From Coemansia sp. RSA 1804 (Eukaryota; Kickxellomycota; Kickxellomycetes; Kickxellales; Kickxellaceae), in NCBI GenBank assembly GCA_027578815.1, contig JANBTH010000057.1, positions 1 through 43,810 on the forward strand: DNA of 43,810 nt, read 5' to 3'. The notes beneath the pieces are model-generated. The model searched no databases. It saw only the letters and a program-made list of their open reading frames with translations, and was not told the DNA's origin. A program made the translations under genes and the position numbers. Positions 10,517 through 19,456 of the stretch are shown piece after piece; position 1 is the stretch's first letter, and each line of letters begins with the position of its first letter.

Positions 10517-11650
10517 TTATGATGATGATGGTTTGGTGGCGGCAGCTTTGGCCTCGGCCTCGGCCTCCTCCTTGGCCCACCGCTCCAAGCAGGCCTTGAC
10601 GGCGATGGGAGCGCCCTCGGCATGCGAAACACGGGGCTTGTAGCCGAGGTACTTTTTGGCCTTTGAGATGTTGAAGTAGCGGGGAGTGAACGACATGCCA
10701 AAGACAAAAGGAACCTCATGCCTGATCAGACGAACGGCAGCCAGCATCCTGAGCACAACGAGAATGAACGAGGCCACAAAGGTCGGGATAACCAGCATTG
10801 GCCCGCGCGTGTCGCCGACCTGCGCCCAGAGCAGGCGCAGAAACGACCACATGCCCTTGGGCTCATCGTTGGTGATGAAGAACGCCTGCCCGCTGACGTG
10901 CTCGCTGTACAGCTTGTCCGCGCAAAGCAGATGGGCGTCGGCAATGTTGCCGACGTACGTGAAGTCGAACGGCGCAGTGTTGTCTCCGACCTGGATCAGC
11001 ACCGGCAGGCCTCTGCGCTGCGCCGCCAGGGCTCCCGGAGTGGTCTGCCGGTCGCCGGGTCCAAAGATACCGGACGGGCGGATGGCAGCCGTCCGCATTC
11101 CGTGCGGATCATTGTACTGGAGCACCATCTTCTCGGCAGTCGCCTTGGTGGCCGAGTAGTGGTCGGCAAACGACTCCGGATACCCGGCGCTCTCCTCATC
11201 GACGTAGACGAGCGGCGCCCCCGAGTACACGACACTGGCGCTGCTGGTGAACACGAACTTGTCGACGCCCGCCACGCGGCACCGCTCAAGCAGCATGCGC
11301 GTGCCTTCCACATTGACCCTTGTGTGCAGGGCCTCGGGGGCCTTCATAACAGGCGACGCCGTGTGGATCACCACCGTTGCCGTGCGGCCCCCGCTGCTGC
11401 TGCCAAGCACTGCTGCGTCTACGTCGGCTGCGTTGCAGATGTCGCCCTGGAAGAACTCCACGCCCTCGTCTGCAAAGTTCTGGCGGATGTCCAGCACCCG
11501 GATCTCGTCCCGGCTGCCCGTCCGCTCCCGCCGCTCCGCCAGCGCCTCCACTATTGCGCGCCCCAGAAAGCCCTCGCCCCCGATCACTAGGTAGACCTCG
11601 CCCTCTGGCGGGGCCACGGGCGATGCTGCTGCGCTGCTGTTGCTGCTCAT
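10517..11650 (-). CDS. ERG26: Sterol-4-alpha-carboxylate 3-dehydrogenase, decarboxylating
   Basis: 377-residue short-chain dehydrogenase, close to Erg26 and human NSDHL in length. It has a Rossmann NAD(P) site GGEGFLG at residues 24-30, an FTSSASVVYSG strand near 134-144, and the catalytic Tyr-x3-Lys as Y165-SAT-K169. FTYVGNIADAHLL and a hydrophobic segment (VIPTFVASFILVVLRMLAAV) follow. It oxidises and decarboxylates the C4-carboxyl sterol during C4 demethylation in ergosterol synthesis at the ER, with Erg25 and Erg27. The start at 11650 is the in-frame ATG just before the family N-terminus; the 63 upstream codons are a hydrophobic translated leader. It converges with the PIN-like gene and is divergent to cytochrome c peroxidase. 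Confidence 0.88.
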   Translation of the reverse strand: MSSNSSAAASPVAPPEGEVYLVIGGEGFLGRAIVEALAERRERTGSRDEIRVLDIRQNFADEGVEFFQGDICNAADVDAAVLGSSSGGRTATVVIHTASPVMKAPEALHTRVNVEGTRMLLERCRVAGVDKFVFTSSASVVYSGAPLVYVDEESAGYPESFADHYSATKATAEKMVLQYNDPHGMRTAAIRPSGIFGPGDRQTTPGALAAQRRGLPVLIQVGDNTAPFDFTYVGNIADAHLLCADKLYSEHVSGQAFFITNDEPKGMWSFLRLLWAQVGDTRGPMLVIPTFVASFILVVLRMLAAVRLIRHEVPFVFGMSFTPRYFNISKAKKYLGYKPRVSHAEGAPIAVKACLERWAKEEAEAEAKAAATKPSSS

Positions 11651-11924
11651 TTCCGTGTGGAGAGATGGAAGAAGGAAATGAAAGAGGAGGTGGAGAAAAG
11701 AATGGAGCGTTGGAACAGGCCAATGAGAGAAAGAATTAAAGAACGGGAAAAGACAAAGAGAGAAATAACGACATAGCGGAAAGGAAACAGGAATTTCACA
11801 ACGAGCACAACAAACAAACCCTCCAACCTGGCTTTCCATCCGTGAATCAAATCAAGCAAGCAACAACCGTCATACCCACAGCAAACAAACAGGCAAACAA
11901 CAGATGCACAAGGAGGTAAAGCCT

Positions 11925-11932
11925 ATCACGTG
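11925..11932. promoter_or_regulatory. ATCACGTG box between ERG26 and CCP1
   Basis: CACGTG core 277 bases upstream of the ERG26 ATG. The sequence matches the other three ATCACGTG sites in the window. Confidence 0.45.
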
Positions 11933-12126
11933 CATGTGGACAGGGGACTGCTGTTGTTGACCCCTTGGAAAATGCAGAAGAAAAGCGGATGCATGTGCGG
12001 AAGAGCTGGGTGGATGACGATGGGACTGCGTTTTGCCCTTTTTTACTTTCTTTCTATGCTTTTTTTGCGGCCAAGACCTCTGAATGGCGGAGGCAAAAAG
12101 AAGCTCTCAAGGGCTTTGCAGGCTCT

Positions 12127-12161
12127 AAAGCAAAGCAAAGCAAAGCAAAGCAAAGCAAAGC
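12127..12161. repeat. (AAAGC)7 microsatellite
   Basis: Seven perfect tandem AAAGC units in the ERG26/CCP1 intergenic region, ending in AAAATTG. It lies outside any supported coding sequence. Confidence 0.95.
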
Positions 12162-12626
12162 AAAATTGGCCGAGGTTATTAATAATCAAATGCGCTGAGA
12201 AGGATGGAAAAAGTACTAGTGCCTCGTCAAAAGGAACTAGATGATAGGCGCCGGGCCAACCATGTCCGTCCCAAGCCTGTTGCAGCCTATCAAAGTCGCA
12301 TACAGATGAGAGATAAAAAAAGGGCGACCAAAGCGGGAACCAGGGACACTGCGGATGATGAGATGAGATAATAATGTGCCGTCCAAAGAAAGGCCGGTTT
12401 GCGTATCTGCTCTGGTGGGAACAGAACGGAGGAATAAAAGAGATAGCATGTGTGGATTGCGTGTGCTGCATCCTTCTGAATATAAAAGGGAGCATTCGTT
12501 CATTGAAGTGTCTTGCCACTTCTTCCATCTGTCAGAATAAAAATTCTTATCTCTTTTCTTTCCTTTACATACATACACTATCATTTGAAGTGCCAGTGCA
12601 ATAACTCATTATAACGCAACGTAACA

Positions 12627-13757
12627 ATGACATCTCTTCGTATTGTTCCACGCACCCTTTCACGTGCCGGCCTTGTCCGTGCTCCCAGGACTACCAGCAC
12701 CACCATCAGCGCCAGCACGGTAGCTCCCGCCCGCGCCTTCAGCACGCGGAGCAACCAGCGCCAGCACCAGCACCAGCACCAGCACCAACAGCACCAGCAC
12801 CAGCAGATGCCGCGCACGCTCAAGTCTGGCGCCAGCCCCGGTGTGGTGGGTGCCCTTGTTGGCGGAGCCCTAGTCGGATGGTACCTGTTCTCCAGCAACA
12901 GCGGCAGCGACGCATCGTCGCCAGATGCATGGCGCAAGGTGAACTACCACAACGTGTACAAGGACATTGCCGCCCTCCTGGAGGACGAGAACTACGACGA
13001 CGGATCGTACGGCCCGGTGTTTGTGCGGCTCGCCTGGCACTCGTCGGGAACGTTCGACAAGATGACCAAGACCGGCGGATCCGACGGCGCAACCATCCGC
13101 TTTGCGCCCGAATCGAACCACGGCGCCAACGCAGGCCTGGACGTGGCCCGTGCGCGTCTGGAGCCGCTGAAGAAGAAGCACCCGAACATCTCGTACGGCG
13201 ACCTGTATACGCTGGCTGGCGTTGTTGCCGTGCAGGAGCTCGGCGGCCCAACCGTGCGCTGGAGACCCGGCCGCAACGACAAGGCCGATACCGAGTGCAC
13301 GCCCGACGGCCGGCTCCCCGACGCAGCGCAGGGCGCCGACCATGTGCGCAACATCTTCTACCGCATGGGATTCAACGACCAGGAGATCACCGCGCTGGTG
13401 GGCGCCCACGCGCTTGGACGCTGCCACTCCACCCGCAGTGGCTTCGAGGGCCCCTGGAACGCCTCGCCCACCGCATTCACCAACTTCTTCTTCACCGAGC
13501 TGCTCAGCAACTCGTGGGTCCCCAAGAAGTGGTCCGGCCCCTTCCAGTACGTCGACAAGGAGTCCGGCCAGTTCATGATGCTACCGGCCGACATGGCCTT
13601 CAGATCCGACCCGCAGTTCCGCAAGTACGCCGAGATCTACGCTGCTGACCAGGACGCCTTCTTTGCCGACTTCACAAAGGCCTTTACCAAGCTTCTGGAG
13701 CTCGGCGTCAAGTTCCCTGAAGATTCCCCAGTCTACGAGTTCAAGGCCCTCGAGTAG
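12627..13757 (+). CDS. CCP1: Cytochrome c peroxidase, mitochondrial
   Basis: 376-residue class I haem peroxidase. The N-terminus is an Arg/Ser/Thr-rich mitochondrial presequence, then a His-Gln repeat at about 46-60, then a hydrophobic segment GVVGALVGGALVGWYLF at 72-88 that matches the bipartite signal of yeast Ccp1 for the intermembrane space. The catalytic core has distal Arg134, Trp137 and His138 (VRLAWHSSG), proximal haem ligand His261 (GAHALGRCH), the radical-forming Trp277 (EGPW, the yeast Trp191 position) and the Asp322 partner (MMLPAD). It reduces hydrogen peroxide using cytochrome c. Intact, with all key residues present. The Trp277 residue separates it from ascorbate-type look-alikes less firmly, but the presequence and overall similarity favour CCP. 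Confidence 0.92.
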   Translation: MTSLRIVPRTLSRAGLVRAPRTTSTTISASTVAPARAFSTRSNQRQHQHQHQHQQHQHQQMPRTLKSGASPGVVGALVGGALVGWYLFSSNSGSDASSPDAWRKVNYHNVYKDIAALLEDENYDDGSYGPVFVRLAWHSSGTFDKMTKTGGSDGATIRFAPESNHGANAGLDVARARLEPLKKKHPNISYGDLYTLAGVVAVQELGGPTVRWRPGRNDKADTECTPDGRLPDAAQGADHVRNIFYRMGFNDQEITALVGAHALGRCHSTRSGFEGPWNASPTAFTNFFFTELLSNSWVPKKWSGPFQYVDKESGQFMMLPADMAFRSDPQFRKYAEIYAADQDAFFADFTKAFTKLLELGVKFPEDSPVYEFKALE

Positions 13758-13937
13758 CCAGTCCCTTTTATTAGTAAGGATCTCCCCCTTTCACACCCTT
13801 GCTTTAACAATACAACCCTCCTTCTCACTTTTTGCCAACAGCAACAAAAGCATCTCCAACAAAAAAAAGGAATGATACTACTACGTGGATGTAACAAAAA
13901 ATATGTGCAGACGAAAAATGAAAAGGAAACAAACGGA

Positions 13938-15209
13938 CTAGGCAGCTCTCTTGACGCCACGGCGAAGTCCTGCTCTAGGGGCGCTGGAGCTGGAAAGGAT
14001 GTCCCGAAGCGAGGTGCCCGGCTTTGTGCCAACCATGGGCTTCCGCTTCTGCGCACCCAAAGGAGACAGCGAAAGCGATGTGGACGACAGCGATGACCGC
14101 GACGAGCTGCTGGCCGACAGTAGCGACGGCCGAGGGGTCTGGCTCTTTGCAGATCGCGGTGGGGACAGAAGCGACCCAAGCGGCGTGCTATTGCTGCCAA
14201 TGCGTTTTGCCGCCGTGCCTGCGAGCGCCGCTCTTGCAGCCTGTTTCTGAACACCAGAATGTACCAGCGGCTTATCTGCCGACTTGGATGTCCGCTTCAC
14301 TGCAACCGGCTTCTTGGCACCCCGCGCCAGCTGCTTCGCCGGGCTTGCTGCTGCTGCTGTCTTCGTCTTCATTGCTGCGGCCTGCTTAGTGGCAGCACTG
14401 GTCTTTTTAGCAGCCGCCCCGCCTTTGCTCTTGCCGGGCTTGATGTCCACAAAGAACCCATCGTCCTCATCATCGTCCTCGTCGTCATCGGCATCAAAGT
14501 CCGAGTCGGATTCCTGCAAATCAGAGCCGTCGTCATCGCTGTCCCTAGCTCGCTTGCGTCCGCTCGGCTTTTCGGCAGACTCCTTGTGCTGGTCTTCTGG
14601 TGACGATTCACGACCATTATCCGCTGTCTCTGGTTCTTCTGCTGCTGCTGATGTTGCTGCGTCTGATGGACTCGATCCAAGTATAAGCGTGTCCTCCTTT
14701 TCTACAGAAGGCTCGTCATCGTTGTTTCTCTCCTTGCTTTCTGATACGCTCTTCTGCGCTTTCTTCTTTGCATGCTTGGATGCTGTCGTACTACTTCTAC
14801 TAGACTTCGCGGGTGCGTCTGCTCGTGTCTTTTTCTTCAGCTGGGCTGTTCTACATGAAGATAATGCCAATAAACCATTTTTTAAGGTCTTCTCTCTTGC
14901 TATTAGGATACACTCTCCTGTATCTTGCCTAATCAAATAAAGAAGCCCAGCAGAGCTCTACTTACTCGTCGTCCGAAACCTCAAAGTCTGACTCCTCGCT
15001 ATCGTCAGCATGCTCCTCAAAGTAGTTGACCTTCTTTTGCGCACGAGTACTACAAAAAGGCTTTAGAGAGAAAAAACAATTCGAACCCAATTTGGCCCTC
15101 AGTAATTCCTTTAGTCCTTACTCTTGTGAATGGCTTTGAGTACCTCCAGAACGACCAACGCATGTATCGCTTATACTGCCTATTGTCCAGCTTACCTTGA
15201 CCGTGTCAT
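13938..15209 (-). CDS. Acidic/basic nuclear protein, RAD51AP1/NUCKS1-like layout (three exons)
   Basis: On the minus strand exon 1 is 15209-15196, exon 2 15049-14966 and exon 3 14850-13938. Donors are GTAAGC and GTAAGT; acceptors are TTTGTAG and CATGTAG. Frames join (phase 2 at both junctions), giving 336 residues starting MTRSSTRAQKKVNYFEEHAD. The protein is low complexity: Lys/Ser-rich, a long acidic run at about 136-164 (DDDEDDDEDDGFF), then Ala/Lys-rich and Ser-rich parts, ending LRRGVKRAA. An N-terminal R-x-x-KKVNY followed by acidic residues occurs in several chromatin proteins, including vertebrate RAD51AP1 and NUCKS1. I do not recognise the family with certainty; a nuclear, DNA- or histone-binding role is inference. 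It converges with CCP1. Confidence 0.75.
14851..14965 (-). other. Intron 2 of the nuclear-protein gene (115 nt)
   Basis: GTAAGT donor at 14965-14960 and TTCATGTAG acceptor ending at 14851. Splicing removes an in-frame stop just after the donor (GAG TAA) and joins ...VSDDE to TAQLKKK. Confidence 0.8.
15050..15195 (-). other. Intron 1 of the nuclear-protein gene (146 nt)
   Basis: GTAAGC donor at 15195 and TTTTTGTAG acceptor ending at 15050. It splits the fifth codon after a 14-base first coding exon. The inferred exon is very short, so this is less sure than intron 2. Confidence 0.7.
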
Positions 15210-15405
15210 TTCCACCTGTTTCGACAAAATATATGTTAAATATAAATTAATAGCAAGAATCCGTTACAAAATAAGAGTATTGGCACTAATAAATAATAAC
15301 CAGTGAAAAAGAACTGAAAGGGAGGGGAGAGAAAAAAAGAGGGAGAGAAACGCGTTGTTTATTTTTTGCGCAGTCGCTCAGACGTAAAAAATGATAAAAA
15401 GATTC

Positions 15406-15413
15406 ATCACGTG
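15406..15413. promoter_or_regulatory. ATCACGTG box between nuclear-protein gene and SCOC-like gene
   Basis: CACGTG core 199 bases upstream of the nuclear-protein ATG at 15209. Same 8-mer as at 5041, 11925 and 34042. Confidence 0.45.
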
Positions 15414-15463
15414 AATACCGCTATAAAACTACCTGGCTCTCTACAGGTCCGCGTATTCTCTTT

Positions 15464-15682
15464 TTAAGTGAATACGGTCGACGCCATCATGTTGGCCACA
15501 TAGTTTTCCAACGTTGCCCGTTCTTGATCCAGCTTTGCCGCCTCTGCCTCCAGGTCTTTGTACTTTTCTAGCTTTCCCCGCAGTTCTGCAACCATGTCTG
15601 CTGCCGACTTTTTGTCAGTTGTGGCTGTAGTTGCCTGCTGGATTCCTGTCACGCCGTTTGTTGGATTTGTCTCCTGTGCCAT
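15464..15682 (-). CDS. Short coiled-coil protein, SCOC/Slo1-like
   Basis: 72 residues from the ATG at 15682. After a Thr/Asn-rich head of about 25 residues comes a heptad-patterned helix (DMVAELRGKLEKYKDLEAEA) ending ENYVANMMASTVF. This matches the ending of human SCOC and yeast Slo1 (QYIENLM-S-VF type). Those proteins bind Arl1/Arl3 GTPases at the Golgi. Length is like yeast Slo1. The 37 codons upstream in frame are hydrophobic and read as leader. The match is to a short motif, so the assignment is good but not certain. Confidence 0.7.
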   Translation of the reverse strand: MAQETNPTNGVTGIQQATTATTDKKSAADMVAELRGKLEKYKDLEAEAAKLDQERATLENYVANMMASTVFT

Positions 15683-16061
15683 TGTTAGTATTGCCACTGA
15701 ATCTAGTAGTTTGTTTGAAGTGCAAATATAAGCTATAATATATGTTAAACAAAGTAAGGTGGGCTTGGATAGCGCTTTTGAATTTATTGGCATTTTGTAG
15801 TTTGATACAAGAAACTTTTTCTTTACTGAAAATATTGAAACAAGATTGGCCTAAACGGTTTTGGGTTTTAATATTTCTCACCCTTGTGGAAATGCTGACC
15901 GATGGTCTCTTCTTCTTCTAGTCGCCTTTAGACAACTTGTATGCTGGCATTAAACCTTTTTCACAGTGTTTTGCTTAGCAAAGATTAGGTATGTTCATAG
16001 CCTAAACCTCAGTACAAGCTATACACGTTTATTTAGCCATTATCGTAACTTGAGCTTCAAA

Positions 16062-16259
16062 TTACATGGCTTTCTTTTCTTGTATTTCATGCAGTGTTTT
16101 TGACTGTTCTTCACTTTGGAACTTTAGAATATTTAGCAATGTGAGTACACATGCCTTTGGTTTTTGAAACTCAGCCACTGTTGCATGTTCTGTTGTAACC
16201 TCCACTATTGGACAGCCTCCACGGCGCCGAAGCCCACACTCATTGAATATTTTACACAT
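16062..16259 (-). CDS. Possible small gene, 65 aa, unknown
   Basis: ATG at 16259, TAA at 16062-16064. Product begins MCKIFNECGLRRRGGC and ends HEIQEKKAM; a charged, helix-prone second half. No known domain. It lies in AT-rich DNA yet has a balanced composition. It does not share the leader or upstream motif of the small-ORF family nearby. It may be a gene fragment or chance. Confidence 0.25.
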   Translation of the reverse strand: MCKIFNECGLRRRGGCPIVEVTTEHATVAEFQKPKACVLTLLNILKFQSEEQSKTLHEIQEKKAM

Positions 16260-16947
16260 GGTATTTTACACTACGCTTTATAGTATCAACTCTTTCTATA
16301 CAAGCTAGGGTTTGTACAAATATTAGTGCATATAAAATTTAGATAATAAATAATATAGATAAAGTAAGAAGGAAAAATAATGCGTTTAACCTAGCTGGAC
16401 TTTTATTCCATCCTTTATCTCTACTCTCCTACTTCTATATCTAATTTTTACTTTAATTAATCATGTGCCATTTTCGAATACAAATAATAAAGTCACCTTT
16501 CTTTTTCTCTATATAAAATAAAAGCAGGCAAATTGCTAGAAGCCATATGGCTATGTGACGGAAGTTGAGTTTCAAGTTTGGCGTATATCAACATTATGGA
16601 TACATGAATGGGGCTACGTTAAACAAATTGCAAAACTATTCATGTCTAGCAGCCTTTTATTGCTGGTGCCGCTTGTGCACAACTTTTACGTTTAAAAGCT
16701 TTTTACTATTATTATCATTAAACGAACGCTTTCTTTGACAATTTTTGCAGGTTATTGTTTTCACACACACATGAATTAATCACGCTGTTTTCTTATGTTA
16801 CGTTTTCTGTTTCTTATAAAAAAAAGCTATATTTACTCACAATATCTAGTCAACAACCAAACAAACTACACATGTATTCATATGATATATGGTTGGTTCT
16901 TATAATCCTCTATATGTCTTTTCGCTTTTCTTATTTGCTGCCATTTC

Positions 16948-17064
16948 CTACTTTTTAGGAGGGGGCTGAGAAATGGTTCCAGTTGCAGTTGTAGTAGTTA
17001 CTTCGGTTGTCGAAGATCCATGACCAACCTTAATAGGGTTGCCAGATGAATTTGGGGTGCTCAT
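16948..17064 (-). CDS. Tandem small-ORF family, copy 1 (38 aa)
   Basis: ATG at 17064 in the leader context CATACAATG, stop TAG at 16948-16950. Product is Ser/Thr/Pro-rich: MSTPNSSGNPIKVGHGS..., then EVTTTTATGT, ending QPPPKK. It shares the KVG and (N)ATGT-type pieces with the other two copies, and the promoter layout (TATAAAT about 110 bases upstream, a TGTGTGAG motif about 200 upstream). No known domain, no membrane segment. The shared flanks are the main reason to believe it is a gene. Confidence 0.45.
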   Translation of the reverse strand: MSTPNSSGNPIKVGHGSSTTEVTTTTATGTISQPPPKK

Positions 17065-17173
17065 TGTATGTTGGTGTGTTGCTTCAAGTTTTTTGTATCA
17101 AGTAAAGAGCTGTTGTGGTTTGTAGGATAATGAAAATGAGAATGGGTGGGAAAAGGCAAGCAAAAAGGAGGAA

Positions 17174-17180
17174 ATTTATA
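17174..17180 (-). promoter_or_regulatory. TATA box, small-ORF copy 1
   Basis: TATAAAT on the minus strand, 110 bases upstream of the copy 1 ATG. Its position matches those of copies 2 and 3. Confidence 0.45.
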
Positions 17181-17265
17181 CCCGGCCAGAAACAATCTGT
17201 ACATCTATGTATTCTCTTTGTTGTTTTATTGTTTTCCTTACTTTTCGTTGACAAAGAAAAAGTAT

Positions 17266-17295
17266 GCATCACTCACACGTCAGATATGGTAATGT
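17266..17295 (-). promoter_or_regulatory. Shared upstream motif, small-ORF copy 1 (diverged)
   Basis: Aligns to the copy 2 motif with about 19 of 27 positions identical, including the ACAC-TCA core and the following ATGGTAA-GTC. It lies about 90 bases upstream of the TATA box. Confidence 0.4.
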
Positions 17296-17474
17296 CCCAC
17301 ATCCATGTATCATAGTTGGCATTACGTGTATTGACGTTGTTTCTATTTTTACCCCTTGCTGTGCAGCAAATATTATTGACAAAAACTATTGATAGCAAAA
17401 AAATAATTAAATAATTGAACTAGCTAATCGACTATCTTTAATTTTCACTGTTGGTGGCTATTGCCATTGCTTAT

Positions 17475-17623
17475 CTAGGATTTTTTGGTATTTTTATTTA
17501 CCGATATACTCTTCATATCTGGATTTGCAATTTCTCCAGCTGCATTCTCAATGCTAACACTGGGTTCAGGAGGGTTAGAGGGGTTAGCAGCCCCAACTTT
17601 TCCAAATAAGTTGGATTATCCAT
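17475..17623 (-). pseudogene. Tandem small-ORF family, copy 2, frameshifted
   Basis: The ATG at 17623 has the same CATACAATG leader as copy 1. The ATG frame reads MDNPTYLEK and then an unrelated Leu-rich tail to TGA at 17513. A one-base frame change within TTTGGAAAAG would instead give KVGAANPSNPPEPS..., then ENAAGEIANPD, ending KNTKKS at the TAG at 17475-17477, which aligns with copies 1 and 3 (KVG; NATG; KK at the end). So the copy carries an indel, or the sequence has an error in a homopolymer. The promoter is well preserved. Confidence 0.45.
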
Positions 17624-17754
17624 TGTATGCTTGTGTATATGATTTTATAATGTTACTTTAGATATTCTGAAAAATTGGAGTAATTGTAAGCTGTATGTAA
17701 AAAATGGGAAAAGGAGTAAAAAAGAAAAAATATTTTTTGCTGGAGGTAGCTTGA

Positions 17755-17761
17755 ATTTATA
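17755..17761 (-). promoter_or_regulatory. TATA box, small-ORF copy 2
   Basis: TATAAAT on the minus strand, 132 bases upstream of the copy 2 ATG. Confidence 0.45.
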
Positions 17762-17795
17762 TTATTCTTTCTTTTGCCTAACGCTTGATAAATTT

Positions 17796-17832
17796 GGTCA
17801 GGTGTTGCTTACACATCAAGGATGGTAAAGTC
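17796..17832 (-). promoter_or_regulatory. Shared upstream motif, small-ORF copy 2
   Basis: Minus-strand core TTGATGTGTAAGCAACACCT. It aligns with copy 3 at 21 of 25 positions and sits about 40 bases upstream of the TATA box. Confidence 0.5.
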
Positions 17833-18196
17833 TTATAACGATTTACTCAAATTTCTTGCTGCGCTTGTGTTTGGATATATCATGGGTACAAGAAGACTTT
17901 ACATTCACATTTCTTTTCTTATTTCCATATAACAATTGCCAATTAAATTAACGATGGCTAAATACATTTAAATAATTAAAAGGCAAATTAAAATTATATG
18001 GTAAAGTTGAAAAGTATATTATAATATTTTTAGAATTAAAACTGTGCAAAGTTAAATATCAAAGAAAGACTAACTCGGAATTCCCACTGAATCATGTAAA
18101 GCAAGGATGCATATAATTGCAAAATAAGACGATACTCAGCCATATGACACTAATATATAAATTAATGACAATTATTATTGTTTAACTGACATTAAA

Positions 18197-18346
18197 TTAT
18201 GTCTTTTTGCGATTTATTTCTTCAATAACGTCGTTTATATTTATTTTGGTAAAGGTTCCAGTTGCATTTACAGAGCTAATTTGAGTTGTGGGAGTAAAAG
18301 TAGAATTGAATGTTCCCGGTGCTTCAGCTGGGCTAGAATTACTCAT
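18197..18346 (-). CDS. Tandem small-ORF family, copy 3 (49 aa)
   Basis: ATG at 18346 (leader AACAATG), stop TAA at 18197-18199. Product begins MSNSSPAEAPGTFNSTF, contains SVNATGTFTK, and ends with a charged helix-prone NDVIEEINRKKT. It is the longest intact copy. Promoter has TATAAAA 136 bases upstream and the shared motif about 70 bases beyond. Function unknown. Confidence 0.5.
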   Translation of the reverse strand: MSNSSPAEAPGTFNSTFTPTTQISSVNATGTFTKININDVIEEINRKKT

Positions 18347-18481
18347 TGTTTGTTAACGTATATGATGCAATGTCGTAACTTTAGGTATATTCAGTAGAAA
18401 TAAAAATATTAGTATGTTATGAATTTAAAAGAATGTAAAGAGAAAATAAAAAATATTTATCTGGTTAGAAGAAGCTTGTTC

Positions 18482-18488
18482 TTTTATA
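18482..18488 (-). promoter_or_regulatory. TATA box, small-ORF copy 3
   Basis: TATAAAA on the minus strand, 136 bases upstream of the copy 3 ATG. Confidence 0.45.
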
Positions 18489-18553
18489 TCCTTTTTTGTT
18501 GTTAATTGTCTATTTCCTATTTTCCTATTCCTCTTTCTTTTCTTGTTAACATT

Positions 18554-18580
18554 GATCAGGTGCTGCTCACACATCATGAG
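18554..18580 (-). promoter_or_regulatory. Shared upstream motif, small-ORF copy 3
   Basis: Minus-strand core TGATGTGTGAGCAGCACCTG, nearly the same as copy 2. Further upstream both copies also share a TATATCATG-like stretch (near 17876 and 18635). Confidence 0.5.
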
Positions 18581-19456
18581 TTGTAGCGTTTTTATACAAT
18601 TATTCGAAATTCATGATTTGTTGGATTCCAACTATATCATGAACACTAGAATAATTTTACATTTCCTTTTTTTTACAAATTTCTACTTGACAATATTTAA
18701 ACCAAATTATCTAATTGTCTTAATTACATTAATATAAATTGTTTAAACACCTACACTAATGATAGTTAGGCATTGCCAATACATAAGATATGCCAAAATC
18801 TAACATATATACATTAACATTGTAAAATCAAGACACTTAATTACCCGCAGTACCACGATTAGGGCATTTAGCTACCTTATTACTTGGTCTGCTGTAAGTA
18901 GGGCTACCTTTTCTTTTAATTTAATATTTGCTTAAATTACATGACAATGCAGATTTTATCACAACCTGTAAATATGGCTAAAAGTATGTGCCACAAATAG
19001 AATTGTGGCAGCTGATTACACCATCAAATATGATATGCACACTTTAAAATAATTGCAGTGGTTTGTTGAGACATTTTATGTACTATAATCTTTTGACAAA
19101 ATATTGGAAACTCTACATATCATATTATTTAATTACAAGGTTTTTAAAATAGATAAATTAAATAGATATTTGATTATTCTTTATTATGAGGTAAGAAATA
19201 AATTAAAGTTGCATGACAATTCATTAGATGTCATATAATTATACATCCATAATATGAAAATTAATAAGTTGTTTTTAGATTATAAATTATTTGAAAGAAT
19301 AATTTCTTTAATTTCAAAACATCTTTATGAATATTTTGTACTATTGCAAAAACATATAAATATAAGCAAGCTGCATTAGATTTTTATTCATTATGAGCTA
19401 AATACCTTACCTTATTAATTGAATAATACAGAACAATTGAAGAATACTTAAATAAT

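Larger units (their letters stand above)
11651..12626. promoter_or_regulatory. Divergent promoter region, ERG26 / CCP1
   Basis: Nearly 1 kb without a gene. It contains an ATCACGTG box at 11925-11932, a pentanucleotide repeat at 12127-12161, a TATAAAAG at 12481-12488 about 140 bases before the CCP1 start, and a pyrimidine-rich CCP1 leader. Confidence 0.5.

Noticed and set aside
11651..11839. N-terminal extension of ERG26 (63 residues)
   Set aside because: Hydrophobic, Phe/Leu-rich reading of a pyrimidine-rich leader; the family N-terminus starts just after the ATG at 11650.
15070..15095. GGGTTCGAATTG on the minus strand, tRNA B-box-like
   Set aside because: It lies in an intron of the nuclear-protein gene and no tRNA arms can be folded around it.
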